Source: MADRE2 sp964397015
Lineage (GTDB): Bacteria > Desulfobacterota > Desulfobacteria > Desulfobacterales > Desulfobacteraceae
NCBI GenBank assembly: GCA_964397015.1
Contig: CAYNHL010000011.1
Coordinates: 1 to 49,556 of the forward strand
Direction of reading: 5' to 3'
Length of the DNA stretch: 49,556 nt
Positions 24,775 through 34,661 of the stretch are shown in pieces. The position numbers and the translations under genes are program-made. Positions within the stretch are counted from its first letter, which is position 1; every line of letters starts with the position of its first letter. A model generated the notes under the pieces. That model saw only the letters and a program-made list of their open reading frames with translations, searched no databases and was not told the DNA's origin.

Positions 24775-26371
24775 CTGCCCCCCTTCTGACCGGAAGTGAA
24801 AACGTAAAAACAGATCCTTTTCCCTGTTTGCTCTGGACGAATATTTTACCGCCGTGGTATTGTACAATATGCCTGACAATTGAAAGTCCCAAACCCGTAC
24901 CTTCGATTTCGTATGTGTCTGAATTGTCCACCCGGTAGAATTTGTCAAATATTCTGGATATCTTATCCTTCGGGATACCGATACCGGTATCTGATATGCT
25001 GCAGAAAACGGCATCGTCCTTGTATACCGCTTCCACGTTAATAATACCACCTTCAGGTGAAAACTTGATACTGTTGTCAATCAGGTTGGTCAAGACCTCC
25101 TTGATCCGGTCCTCGTCCGCCATGACCGGCGGAAGGTCCTTTGCCATATGAACGAACAGGTTCATGTGGGAAAGCTTTTTTGAAAAACCTTCCAACACAC
25201 GCTGCACAAGTATCTTGAAGTCAATCCGGGAATAGTTCAGATCGAATTTTCCAGCTTCGATACGGGACAGGTCCAGCAGGTTCCCTACAATACTTGTCAG
25301 GTTGTCCGCCTGTTCATCGATGATGGCCAGAAACTTTTTCCTGGTATCATAATCCTCTGGATCGACCTGGTGCAGCAACGCTTCGCCGTAGGACTTGATA
25401 ATGCTCAATGGTGTGCGGATTTCATGGGACACATTGGACACAAATTCACTTTTCATTGCATCCAGGCGTGTCAATCGCTGGATTTCCATGGAAGCGGACA
25501 TATCCCTGAAAACAAAAATGACCCCTATTGTCTTTTGGGACAGGTCCGTCAAGCGGGATGCGGTAATCCCCATTGAAATGTGGACCTCTTTATACGGCAC
25601 GTAGGAAACCATGGTTTCGCTCACAAATCCCTTTTCAAGGATCTGTTCATGGATGCTCTCCACCTGTTTTCTGATATCACCGGTCAGAAAATCCATGTAA
25701 TTTTTTCCGGTCACCTTTTGTGATTTTATCCCGAGCAATGCAGTGGCGTTCTTGTTGACCAGGGTGACATTCCCGTCCATATCCGTTACCAGGATGCCAT
25801 TAGAAATGCTTTCGACAATGTGGGTCAAGTACATCCTGGAATTGTTCACCTGGGTGTAAAGGTCCTGGTTCTCGATTGCAATTGCGGCCTGGGATGCAAC
25901 AAAAGAAAGAATTGATATCAGTTTCTGGTTGTATATGGACCGGTCGGGCTCGGTGACAATATACATGAATCCGGATTTATACTTGGGGGACCTGATGGGA
26001 AGGATGCTGAATATCGAGCCTTTGTCGGGCTCCAGCGGATCGGTGATCATGGTCCACCGCCCCTGGTCCATCACCCATGAAATGATATTGGGTTCAGGCA
26101 GCCAGCGCGTCATTTTTCCTTTTTCAATTCCCATGGAAAAAGCTTCCGTAAACTTGTCATCGTCTTTATATAAAAACACGGCTGCCGACTTGAATCCTAT
26201 GACTTCATTGATGATTCCGGCAAAGGTTTCGAGGATATTGTCCAGGTCAAACTGTGATATCACCTTCTGGGAAAGGTCCTGAACCATTTCGAACAGTGCG
26301 ATCTGGTCCGTCAGGCTGTAAACGGTTTTTGCAAGAAAGCTTGATTCCAGGCCTGCGTTGTCTGTTGGCAT
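24740..26371 (-). CDS. Sensor histidine kinase with GAF and PAS domains
   Basis: The 543-residue cytosolic kinase has a GAF-like domain (about 20-170), a PAS domain (about 178-290, beginning with a short helical linker), a HisKA domain with phospho-His in VSNVSHEIRTPLS, and an HATPase domain with N-box LIDNSIKFSPEGG, G1 DTGIGIPKD and G2 GTGLGLSIV. There are no clear membrane helices. The start lies 6 bp after the HDOD gene, and its end overlaps the response regulator. With the HDOD gene it forms a three-gene signalling operon. Its input signal is unknown. Confidence 0.93.
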   Translation of the reverse strand: MPTDNAGLESSFLAKTVYSLTDQIALFEMVQDLSQKVISQFDLDNILETFAGIINEVIGFKSAAVFLYKDDDKFTEAFSMGIEKGKMTRWLPEPNIISWVMDQGRWTMITDPLEPDKGSIFSILPIRSPKYKSGFMYIVTEPDRSIYNQKLISILSFVASQAAIAIENQDLYTQVNNSRMYLTHIVESISNGILVTDMDGNVTLVNKNATALLGIKSQKVTGKNYMDFLTGDIRKQVESIHEQILEKGFVSETMVSYVPYKEVHISMGITASRLTDLSQKTIGVIFVFRDMSASMEIQRLTRLDAMKSEFVSNVSHEIRTPLSIIKSYGEALLHQVDPEDYDTRKKFLAIIDEQADNLTSIVGNLLDLSRIEAGKFDLNYSRIDFKILVQRVLEGFSKKLSHMNLFVHMAKDLPPVMADEDRIKEVLTNLIDNSIKFSPEGGIINVEAVYKDDAVFCSISDTGIGIPKDKISRIFDKFYRVDNSDTYEIEGTGLGLSIVRHIVQYHGGKIFVQSKQGKGSVFTFSLPVRRGADGIQEKYPDNR

Positions 26372-26377
26372 CTGTCG

Positions 26378-27241
26378 TTACCCCTGTGGGCCTTCAATTA
26401 AAAAAGCGGTGGCAGCCTTGTATTCATTGAGAATATCCCGGCTCATGCCACGAAGTTGATCAGATTTAATTCCTATCAGCTTCCAGGCTTTTTTATTCAG
26501 CTCAGGTATCAAGGTATCTCCGCCGCTTCCGATCCCGATTCTCCTGCAGAGATAATCAGCTCCATGGACAATGGCAGCCATCCTGAAAGCTGAATGATCC
26601 TCCTCCGGACTGTGATGAAAGGCCACGGCTTTTACCAGGGACAATGGCATGGACCATTTTCTAAGCAGCAACGCACCGACCCCTGTATGATTGAAGCCGA
26701 ATATCCTGGTTTCAGCATCTTTGAGAGGCACCTGGTTTTCATGGGAATAGGTCACGGCCTTGATGAAATCGTCATGAAAATGGATATCGAGAATGATCTT
26801 TCCCAAATCATGCAAAAGTCCCCACATGAAAACCTCTTCACTGTTTTTCATGCCCATGTGTAAAGAAAGCTTGCGTGACACAATGGCACAGGCCAGAGAA
26901 TGCTCCCAGAAAGCCTTGCGGTCGAAACCCGAGCCGGCAGGAGAAGCTGAAAATCCATCGATAACAGCCGTGGACAATACGATATTCTTGATATTGTTCA
27001 ATCCCAGTACCACTATGGCATAATTGATGGTCGTGATCTTTCTTGGAAACCCGTAAAAGGCTGAATTGGCGATCCGAAGCACCTTGGTTGACAGGGCCTG
27101 GTCCTGGGCGATCACCCGTCCGATCTCGTGTGCGGTACTGTCCGGATTCTGGAGCAGCTGCAGCACATGGCTGACCACCTTTGGCAGCACCGGCAGTTGC
27201 TTGATCCTGGACAACTTGTTCTTGAGTTCGTTGCTTTCCAT
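26378..27241 (-). CDS. HDOD-domain signal-transduction protein
   Basis: The 287-residue protein has the HDOD domain from about residue 8 to 205: LPVLPKVVSHVLQLL, then AQDQALSTKVLRIANSAFYG, then NYAIVVLGLNNIKNIVL. LLHDLGKIILD and a later HHSPEED are the remains of the HD metal site. HDOD proteins act as regulators in motility, stress and differentiation rather than as phosphohydrolases. It is the first gene of the HDOD - histidine kinase - receiver operon. Confidence 0.9.
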   Translation of the reverse strand: MESNELKNKLSRIKQLPVLPKVVSHVLQLLQNPDSTAHEIGRVIAQDQALSTKVLRIANSAFYGFPRKITTINYAIVVLGLNNIKNIVLSTAVIDGFSASPAGSGFDRKAFWEHSLACAIVSRKLSLHMGMKNSEEVFMWGLLHDLGKIILDIHFHDDFIKAVTYSHENQVPLKDAETRIFGFNHTGVGALLLRKWSMPLSLVKAVAFHHSPEEDHSAFRMAAIVHGADYLCRRIGIGSGGDTLIPELNKKAWKLIGIKSDQLRGMSRDILNEYKAATAFLIEGPQG

Positions 27242-27309
27242 ACGCCATTATATGACAAATCGGGCATTAAAAAAAGGGTTGCATTCCGGCCAGAGGCGAT
27301 ATCGGAAAA

Positions 27310-27732
27310 TTACAGACCCCGGGCCGGTGCAACTTCAATCATTTTTCCGGCAATTTCCTTTAGAAACTTGGCTGCGACCATAGCGGTCAATGACAGGTGA
27401 TCACGCTCCGGATTGTATTCGACGATATCCGCCCCTACCAGCTGTCCTCCCATATTCTGGATGATGTGAATCACCTCTGTTTCAATGTGCAGATTGACCC
27501 GGTCGTGATTATCGGCAGCAAGATCTCCTAAGTCAACGAACCGGTCCATGGCTCCAAGATCCAGCCCGTTTTCAGTCCACAGGCCGGCGGATGGAGAATG
27601 AAAGGATTCCCTTATCCTATCCGGTGCCAGGGAAGGACCGGTCCTGAACGAAGACTGGTGATCAAAAGGCATCCCCAGCAGACACACGGTATCCCTGGTT
27701 ATGTCATCGAGCCTCGTGCTGTTTTGCGGCAT
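27310..27732 (-). pseudogene. Arginase/agmatinase-family protein with internal deletion
   Basis: The 140-residue product combines the N-terminal part of a ureohydrolase (VCLLGMPFDHQSSFRTGPSLAPDRIRES..., a YGIP/FD-type start with G-GPxxAPxxIR) with its C-terminal part (LVGADIVEYNPERD followed by MVAAKFLKEI). These should be about 130-150 residues apart. The whole central region with the manganese sites (GGDHS, DAHxD, SxDxDxxDP) is missing, and the joint near QNMGGQLVGAD is in frame. It still has a good ribosome-binding site (AAGGA) and lies 14 bp after aat. Catalysis is not expected. It may be a deletion remnant or a repurposed protein. Confidence 0.75.
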
Positions 27733-27746
27733 ATGATTTCCTTAAA

Positions 27747-28451
27747 TTATGCAGAATAGACAATATCAAGATGGTGATCCCAGATATGCAAAATATCTTT
27801 TCGCTTTACGGATTGAGCGATAAGGGATAAAAACCGGTTACGGGGAATTTCAACCCCCCCCATGGAAAGCAGGTGATCCGTTGTAATCTGACAATCGATC
27901 AGGTCACCGCCAAACTTTGCCATGTGCGCGGCCAGGGCTGTCAAGGCCACTTTTGACGCATTGTTGGCCCAGGAAAACATGGATTCTCCGAAAAACGCGC
28001 CTCCAAGGCAGACCCCGTAGAGACCTCCGACCAGGCGGCCGTTTTTCCAGGTCTCGATACTGTGGGCATAACCCTTGTGATGAAGGTCGATATAAGCCTC
28101 GATCATTTCCTCGACCAGCCACGTCCCTTCGCTGTATAACCCTCTGGGTGCGGCACATGCCCTGATCACCTGTTCGAAAGCCTGGTTGATGCTGGTGGTG
28201 AAATGGCCTTTTTTCAGTACTTTTTTCAGGCTCCTGGAAATATGAATGGAGGCAGGAAATATGACCAGCCTTGGGTCGGGAGACCACCACAAGATGGGTT
28301 CCTTTCTGGAAAACCAGGGGAAAATCCCGTTTTCATAAGCCAGCAAAAGCCTTTCTGTACAAAGATCCCCCCCGACGCAAAGCAGTCCGTCCGCCCTTGC
28401 AAACCATGCCGGGGGGAATTCTATCCTGCTTGATAACCTGAACAGCGGCAT
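27747..28451 (-). CDS. aat: Leucyl/phenylalanyl-tRNA-protein transferase
   Basis: The 234-residue protein carries the family signatures GIFPWFS, ILWWSPDPRLVIFP and a central GGLYGVCLGGAFFGESMFSWANNASK. It adds Leu or Phe from charged tRNA to N-terminal Lys or Arg, making N-degrons for ClpS/ClpAP. Its start codon abuts the clpA stop (TAAATG), and clpS precedes clpA, so the L/F-transferase, adaptor and unfoldase are encoded together. Length is normal. Confidence 0.96.
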   Translation of the reverse strand: MPLFRLSSRIEFPPAWFARADGLLCVGGDLCTERLLLAYENGIFPWFSRKEPILWWSPDPRLVIFPASIHISRSLKKVLKKGHFTTSINQAFEQVIRACAAPRGLYSEGTWLVEEMIEAYIDLHHKGYAHSIETWKNGRLVGGLYGVCLGGAFFGESMFSWANNASKVALTALAAHMAKFGGDLIDCQITTDHLLSMGGVEIPRNRFLSLIAQSVKRKDILHIWDHHLDIVYSA

Positions 28452-30704
28452 TTAATGTTTAAGGTTAAATGACAGTTTCTGGTTCCTTAACCCGATGCTG
28501 ATTTTTCCGCCGTTTTCCAGTTTGCCGAACAAAAGTTCATCGGTCAGCCTGTCCTTGATTTCAGTCTGAATCAACCGGGAAAGCGGCCGGGCACCGAATT
28601 TGACATCGTATCCCTTGCGGGCCAGGTATGCCCTTGCTTTCGGGGAATATGTCAATGTCACGTCCTGGGCTTTGAGCATGGTTTTCAGCTCTTTCATGTT
28701 CTTGTCCACAATCATTTCCATGATATCATGGGAAAGATTATTGAACTGGACAATGCCGTCAAGCCGGTTCCTGAATTCAGGGCTGAATGTTCTCTCAACA
28801 GCTTTCATACCTTTGGATCCCATATCCGATGACTGGCTGCCGAATCCGATCTGGTTGGCATCCATTTCCCTGGCACCGGCATTGGATGTCATTATAATGA
28901 TCACATTCCTGAAATCGGCTGATTTACCGGTATTATCGGTCAAGGTGGCATAATCCATCACCTGGAGCAGGATATTGTACAGGTCCATGTGAGCTTTCTC
29001 TATTTCATCCAGAAGCAGGACAGAATGGGGGTGTTTACGGATACTGTCCGTAAGGATACCGCCCTGGTCAAAACCGATATATCCGGGAGGCGCGCCGATG
29101 AGTCTGGAAACTGCATGTTTTTCCATGTATTCACTCATGTCAAAACGCAGGAACTCAATCCCCATATGGGTTGCCAGCTGTCGTGCAACTTCGGTTTTCC
29201 CGACCCCGGTGGGTCCGGAAAACAAAAACGAGCCAATGGGCCGTTCCGGGGCGGCCAGGCCGGCCCGGGATCTTTTTATAGCCGTGGTCAATGTATGAAT
29301 TGCGTCATCCTGTCCGAAAATCACCTTGAAAAGCTTTTTATCCAATGATTCAAGGTTGGATTTGTCTGTAGCATTTACACTGGTTACCGGAACTTTTGCA
29401 ATCTTGGCAACTATCTTTTCAATGTCGGCAGGCTGGACATTCTTTCTTCGCCCTGCCCCTTTAAGTCTCAGATAGGCACCGGTTTCATCGATGACGTCAA
29501 TGGCCTTGTCCGGCAGAAAACGGTCATTGATATATTTGTCCGCCAGCCGGGCCGCGGCTTCGAGCGTCTCATCCGAATACGACAGGTCATGATGGGCTTC
29601 ATAATAAGGCTTGAGCCCCTTGAGAATCAATACTGTTTCTTCGACACTCGGTTCACCCACTTCAATTTTTTCAAACCGCCTTGAAAAAGCGCGGTCTTTT
29701 TCAAAATGATTCCTGTATTCTTCATAGGTGGTCGTACCGATACATTTAATATCACCGGACGATAACGCCGGCTTCAGGATATTGGATGCATCCATAGACC
29801 CACTGCTCGTGGCACCGGCTCCAACCACAGTGTGAATTTCATCTATAATCAGGAGGGCATCCGGCTTTTCCTTCAAAGCGTTGATCACGTCCTTGAGCCG
29901 CTGCTCAAAATCACCCCGGTATTTGGTGCCGGCAAGCAGCGCTCCCATATCCAGGGAATACAGTTCACAATTTTTCAAAAGGTCCGGAACTTTCGACTCA
30001 TGAATATTCACTGCCATGCCCTCGGCAATGGCTGTCTTTCCAACACCTGGATCACCTACCAGTATGGGGTTGTTCTTGCGCCTGCGGCAGAGCACCTGCA
30101 TGACCCGCTCGGATTCGACCATACGACCGATAAGCGGATCTATCTTGTTTTCCTTTGCCCGCAAGAGCAGGTTGGCGGTAAACAGCTCAAGAGGATCTTT
30201 TTTTGCTTTCCTCTTGTCCTTTCTAGGCGCCTGTTTGAACCCCTGGTCCGGCATTTCCGGCATGGTCCTGGTTTTTTCCGGGTTGCTGTGAGAGATTAAT
30301 TTCAGTACATCAAGACGAGTGATACCTTCTGCTTCAAGATAATGGGCGGCATGGGAATCCTTTTCCTGGAAAATGGAGGCCAGGATATCTCCCAGGTTCA
30401 CCTCGGTTTTCTCAGCGGACCTGGCGTGATTGATGGCGCGCTGGATCATTCTCTGGAACCCGATTGTCTGCTGGAGCACATACTCTTCTTTAGTATCGAT
30501 CGTCGTTAATTTATCTGAAAAAAACTTTTCTAATTCATCTTTGATATTTTCAGGGTTACCCCCGCACTTTTCAATTGTCATTATACCGATTTCATGGTTA
30601 AGGATTGCGAAAAGAACATGCTCAACGCATACATACTCATGCCTTCGTTTTTTTGCTTCCCTGACGGCAAATCCGAGAGCTGTACTCAGTTCTTTGCTTA
30701 TCAT
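28452..30704 (-). CDS. clpA: ATP-dependent Clp protease ATP-binding subunit ClpA
   Basis: The 750-residue AAA+ unfoldase has an N-domain (about 1-145), then AAA modules with Walker A GDPGVGKTA (about residue 210) and GPTGVGKTE (about 490), Walker B motifs LLIIDEIHT and LLLDEIEKAH, and the IGFG loop that docks ClpP. It has no long middle coiled coil, so it is ClpA rather than ClpB or ClpC. It works with ClpP (not in this window) and the adaptor ClpS, whose gene ends two bases before its start. aat follows directly. Confidence 0.97.
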   Translation of the reverse strand: MISKELSTALGFAVREAKKRRHEYVCVEHVLFAILNHEIGIMTIEKCGGNPENIKDELEKFFSDKLTTIDTKEEYVLQQTIGFQRMIQRAINHARSAEKTEVNLGDILASIFQEKDSHAAHYLEAEGITRLDVLKLISHSNPEKTRTMPEMPDQGFKQAPRKDKRKAKKDPLELFTANLLLRAKENKIDPLIGRMVESERVMQVLCRRRKNNPILVGDPGVGKTAIAEGMAVNIHESKVPDLLKNCELYSLDMGALLAGTKYRGDFEQRLKDVINALKEKPDALLIIDEIHTVVGAGATSSGSMDASNILKPALSSGDIKCIGTTTYEEYRNHFEKDRAFSRRFEKIEVGEPSVEETVLILKGLKPYYEAHHDLSYSDETLEAAARLADKYINDRFLPDKAIDVIDETGAYLRLKGAGRRKNVQPADIEKIVAKIAKVPVTSVNATDKSNLESLDKKLFKVIFGQDDAIHTLTTAIKRSRAGLAAPERPIGSFLFSGPTGVGKTEVARQLATHMGIEFLRFDMSEYMEKHAVSRLIGAPPGYIGFDQGGILTDSIRKHPHSVLLLDEIEKAHMDLYNILLQVMDYATLTDNTGKSADFRNVIIIMTSNAGAREMDANQIGFGSQSSDMGSKGMKAVERTFSPEFRNRLDGIVQFNNLSHDIMEMIVDKNMKELKTMLKAQDVTLTYSPKARAYLARKGYDVKFGARPLSRLIQTEIKDRLTDELLFGKLENGGKISIGLRNQKLSFNLKH

Positions 30705-30706
30705 AC

Positions 30707-31021
30707 CTACTCCTTTTCCATTGTACTTCTTAAAGGATACCCCCTGGTACTGGCCAGGCTATGTACGGTCTCGACTTTGGTTTCAGCGATTTCACGCGGA
30801 TAAATCCCGCAGGTTTCCTTTCCTCTATTATGTATATTAAGCATCATTTGTGTTGCTTTTTCAAGTGATTTTCCAAAAATATTCATCAATACCTCCACTA
30901 CAAACTCCATGGTTGTGTAATCATCATTGTGCAAAATTACCTTGTACATCGGGGGTATTGCATTTTTTTCACTGACCCCCGATTCCGGTCCTTTCTTGAT
31001 CTTCTGATCGGTAGACGGCAT
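30707..31021 (-). CDS. clpS: ATP-dependent Clp protease adaptor ClpS
   Basis: The 104-residue product starts at the ATG at 31021, with GGGAG nearby and 7 bp after the secA stop. The longer frame (31084) would overlap secA. It has the ClpS signature YKVILHNDDYTTMEFVVEVL, with the N-end binding pocket residues in HNDDYTTM, and a flexible N-terminal tail. It delivers proteins with N-terminal Leu, Phe, Tyr or Trp to ClpA. The neighbouring clpA and aat complete the pathway. Confidence 0.96.
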   Translation of the reverse strand: MPSTDQKIKKGPESGVSEKNAIPPMYKVILHNDDYTTMEFVVEVLMNIFGKSLEKATQMMLNIHNRGKETCGIYPREIAETKVETVHSLASTRGYPLRSTMEKE

Positions 31022-31028
31022 CCTGTTA

Positions 31029-33551
31029 TTAACTCCCGCAGCATTTTTTATATTTCTTCCCACTGCCGCAGGGGCAGCTGTCATTACGTCCGATCTTTTT
31101 TTGTGTTCTTTTTACCGGCTGTTTCATTGTGGTGTTGCCGGAATGCGAAAACGACAGGTTTTCTTCCTCTTTTTTCCGCATTTCCTCTGCCTGAGACCCG
31201 GGCGCCATCTCAATTCTGAAAAGAATTCCCAGCACCTCTTCCTGAATCCTGTCGGAAAGAGCCTGGAACATGTCAAAACCTTCTTTTTTGTATACCCGCA
31301 ACGGGTTCTGCTGTCCATAGCCCCGCAGGCCGATACCCTCTTTGAGATGGTCCATTGCCAGCAGGTGTTCTTTCCATAAGGTATCAACGGTCTGAAGCAG
31401 GATAAAACGCTCTACTTCGCGAATCTGGGCATGACCCAAATCATCTTCCTTGCGATTGTATTTTTCCTTTACCTGGGAGAAAAGAATGTCAAACACATCA
31501 TCGGCATTTGAGGCATCAGTTCGTATCTTATCAAGAACCGGATCAAAGGAAAACTGGCGTTTGACAGCTGCCTTCAATCCATCGAGATCCCATTCCCTGA
31601 CCGGCATCTTTTCCCGAACCACCGACCCTATGATAGTATCCAGGCGATCTTCAACCATATCCATGATATTGGATTTCAAATCGGTTTTTTCAAGGGCTTC
31701 GCGCCTCTGGCGATAAATAATCTCCCGCTGCTGATTCATGACATCGTCGTATTCAAGCAGCTGCTTTCTTACCTCGAAATTATGGCCTTCTACCTTGGAT
31801 TGTGCATTTTCAATAGCCTTGCTGATCAAGGAGTGTTCAATATGTTCTCCTTCCTCGATTCCAAGCCGGTCCATTACCGAATGAATCCGTTTTCCTCCGA
31901 AAATTCGCAGCAGGTCGTCTTCGAGGCTCAAGTAGAAACGTGACGATCCGGGGTCGCCCTGGCGGCCTGCCCGCCCTCGAAGCTGATTGTCAATCCGGCG
32001 TGAGTCATGCCGGGATGTGCCGATTATGCGCAATCCGCCCAGTTCTTTTACCCCTTCACCAAGAACGATATCAGTCCCGCGTCCCGCCATGTTGGTGGAA
32101 ATGGTAACTGCCCCTTTCTGCCCGGCATTGGCGACGATTTCGGCTTCTTCCTTATGATGTTTGGCGTTCAGAACCGAGTGACGAATACCTTTCTTTTTCA
32201 ATTTCCTGGAAAACTCTTCGGACACGTCTATGGAAATTGTACCTACCAGTACGGGCTGGCCCTTTCTCTGGAGCTGTATGATCTCCTTTAATGCAGCATC
32301 ATATTTTTCTTTCTTCGTCTTGTAGATCAAATCAGCTTCATCGTCCCGGATCATGGTTTTATGAGTGGGAATGACCAGTACATCCAGATTATAGATCTTT
32401 TTGAATTCAGCCGCCTCGGTTTCAGCAGTACCCGTCATGCCGGACAGCTTGTCATACATCCTGAAATAATTCTGGAACGTAATGGAAGCCAGGGTCTGGT
32501 TTTCCCTTGCAATTGTGACATTTTCCTTGGCCTCCAGGGCCTGGTGCAGTCCTTCGCTGTATCTTCGTCCTGCCATGAGCCGCCCGGTAAATTCATCCAC
32601 AATGACCACTTCATTGTTTTTGACAATATAATCGATATCTTTCTTGAACAGGGTGTGTGCCTTCAGGCCCTGGTTGAGATGGTGAAGCAGCTCGATATTT
32701 CCGGGATCATACAGATTGTCCACGCTGAGCAGCTGCTCACCCTTGGCGATTCCGTCCTCGGTCAAAGTGACGGTTTTGGCTTCCTCGTCAATGGTGTAGT
32801 CTGTGTCTTTTTTAAAAGCCGGAATAATTGTATTGACCTGTGTGTATAAATGAGTTGATTTTTCAGCCGGCCCGGAAATGATCAGAGGTGTTCTTGCCTC
32901 GTCAATCAGGATACTGTCCACCTCGTCCACTATGGCAAAGTTGAGGTATTTCTGGACAAGGCTGTCCTTTTCAAATTTCATGTTATCCCTTAGGTAATCA
33001 AAACCGAACTCATTATTGGTACCATAGGTGATATCGCTTTCATACGCTTCTTTCCGCTCTTGTTCACTGATATCGGAATAAATGACCCCGACACTCATTC
33101 CCAGGAAACGATAGATCTGGCCCATCCATTCAGCATCACGCTTGGCAAGGTAATCATTGACCGTCACGATGTGGACCCCTTTTCCGGACAATGCGTTCAG
33201 GTACGCCGCAAGGGTTGCCACAAGGGTTTTGCCCTCACCGGTTTTCATTTCGGCTATGGCCCCCTGGTGAAGGGCTATCCCCCCAATGAGCTGGACATCG
33301 AAATGCCGCATGCCCAGAACCCTGACCGAAGCTTCCCTTACCAGGGCAAAAGCCTCGGGAAGAAGCTGGTCCAGGGATTCACCCTGATCGATCCGTTCTT
33401 TGAACTCCCTGGTCTTGAGTACTATCTGCTCATCTGACAATGCCTGGATACCCGGTTCGAGTTCATTGATTTTGTCCACAATGGGATAGAACTGTTTCAG
33501 GGCCTTTTCATTTGCAGACCCGAAAATTTTTAAAAACAAATTAAAAGCCAT
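31029..33551 (-). CDS. secA: Preprotein translocase ATPase SecA
   Basis: The 840-residue protein has the SecA Walker A region GEGKTLVATLAAYLNAL, DEVDSILIDEARTPLIISG, and the C-terminal zinc/SEC-C motif CPCGSGKKYKKCCGS preceded by a linker. It drives export through SecYEG. Length is typical for Desulfobacterota. It is preceded on the same strand by the M23 peptidase and argC genes. The clpS start is 7 bp after its stop. Confidence 0.98.
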   Translation of the reverse strand: MAFNLFLKIFGSANEKALKQFYPIVDKINELEPGIQALSDEQIVLKTREFKERIDQGESLDQLLPEAFALVREASVRVLGMRHFDVQLIGGIALHQGAIAEMKTGEGKTLVATLAAYLNALSGKGVHIVTVNDYLAKRDAEWMGQIYRFLGMSVGVIYSDISEQERKEAYESDITYGTNNEFGFDYLRDNMKFEKDSLVQKYLNFAIVDEVDSILIDEARTPLIISGPAEKSTHLYTQVNTIIPAFKKDTDYTIDEEAKTVTLTEDGIAKGEQLLSVDNLYDPGNIELLHHLNQGLKAHTLFKKDIDYIVKNNEVVIVDEFTGRLMAGRRYSEGLHQALEAKENVTIARENQTLASITFQNYFRMYDKLSGMTGTAETEAAEFKKIYNLDVLVIPTHKTMIRDDEADLIYKTKKEKYDAALKEIIQLQRKGQPVLVGTISIDVSEEFSRKLKKKGIRHSVLNAKHHKEEAEIVANAGQKGAVTISTNMAGRGTDIVLGEGVKELGGLRIIGTSRHDSRRIDNQLRGRAGRQGDPGSSRFYLSLEDDLLRIFGGKRIHSVMDRLGIEEGEHIEHSLISKAIENAQSKVEGHNFEVRKQLLEYDDVMNQQREIIYRQRREALEKTDLKSNIMDMVEDRLDTIIGSVVREKMPVREWDLDGLKAAVKRQFSFDPVLDKIRTDASNADDVFDILFSQVKEKYNRKEDDLGHAQIREVERFILLQTVDTLWKEHLLAMDHLKEGIGLRGYGQQNPLRVYKKEGFDMFQALSDRIQEEVLGILFRIEMAPGSQAEEMRKKEEENLSFSHSGNTTMKQPVKRTQKKIGRNDSCPCGSGKKYKKCCGS

Positions 33552-33680
33552 TTATTATTCTACCTTAAAAATTAAAATCATTGCCGCTGCATAAACATAT
33601 AATCATTAATCAGCAAATTAAAAACCCAAAATGCAAAAAAAATGAAAATTTAAGTATGAATGAAAGAAAAAAACGGCAGG

Positions 33681-34615
33681 TTAATTCAAGATGTATTTCA
33701 AAGGATTTTCAGGCGTACCATTGATCCTGACTTCATAATGGAGGTGGGGGCCCGTGGTACGGCCGCTTTTACCGACAGTGCCGATTACATCACCCCGTTT
33801 GACCTTCTGGCCTTTTTTGACATGTATCTTGTCCATATGTCCGTATTTGGTTTCCCGTCCGAATCCGTGATCAATGGTAACCAGGTTGCCGATCAGGACT
33901 TTCCTGCCCGCATAGGTCACNNNNNNNNNNTGCCCTGTGCTGAGGCAACGATCTCGGTTCCGGTTTTATTGCTGATATCGAGGCCTGAATGGAACTCTTT
34001 TTTCCCGGTGAAGGGAGATACACGATATCCGAATGCTGAGGTTATATATCCGTTGACCGGTCTTATTGAGGGTGTGGATGCCAGTAAATTCTTCTTTTCC
34101 TCCAGAATCCGGATCAGGTCCTCAAAGTCCCGGGATTGCTTTTCCACGACAAGGTTTACCTGCCCGACCTGCTGATGCATCTCCCTGATAAGGCTGTTGT
34201 GCCTCAGCTCTCTTGGCACATCTTCGTCAAGCTCCGATGTGGGTATGCCGCCGATACCAATCAGGCCGGACGAATCGCTTGTCTTTTTGATATCAGCGAT
34301 CAACCTTATTTTATTTTCGAATTCATAAAGATCTTTCACCTGGGCTTTTAGTGATTCGATCTCTTTTGCGAACTGCTGGATCTGGACCCTTTGATTTTGA
34401 ATCTCACTGGTCTGGTGCGACAGCTGAGAGGTCAGTTCCGCCGTGTTAAACGACACCTGCTTCAAGCTGTAGTAATCATAACCCATATATCCCAGGCCCG
34501 AAAGGGCTGAGATCATGATCAGCAGCAGAAAAAAAATCACTCCCTTATGAAGCGTAAGTTCTCTGACTGCCGAAGTGGCGCCGGAATGAAACCAGATTTT
34601 AATTCGATTTTTCAT
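33681..34615 (-). CDS. M23-family metallopeptidase (coiled-coil, membrane anchored), interrupted by scaffold Ns
   Basis: An N-terminal membrane helix (VIFFLLLIMISALSGLGYMGYD) leads into a coiled coil (residues about 50-100) and a C-terminal LytM/M23 domain with EFHSGLDISN (zinc His and Asp) and PHLHYEVRI (zinc His). Such proteins cut peptidoglycan or regulate amidases. The 10-N run at 33921-33930 interrupts it between SAQG and VTYAGR. The real gap must be 2 bases (mod 3) to keep the frame, and 2 is favoured because the family has one residue there, giving about 308 residues. It lies between argC and secA. Confidence 0.9.
33921..33930. other. Assembly gap (10 N) inside the M23 peptidase gene
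   Basis: The ten Ns are a placeholder. Reading frames on the two sides differ by one step when they are counted as ten bases. Two missing bases (or 5, 8, 11) would join the frames. Confidence 0.95.
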
Positions 34616-34661
34616 ATCCCCATCTTCATAAGAATATATTGGGCCAATGTCAAGATCTTTT

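Noticed and set aside
24394..25080. Long form (228 aa) of the response regulator
   Set aside because: The extra part is antiphase to the kinase ATPase domain. The ATG at 24774 with a strong ribosome-binding site gives a normal receiver.
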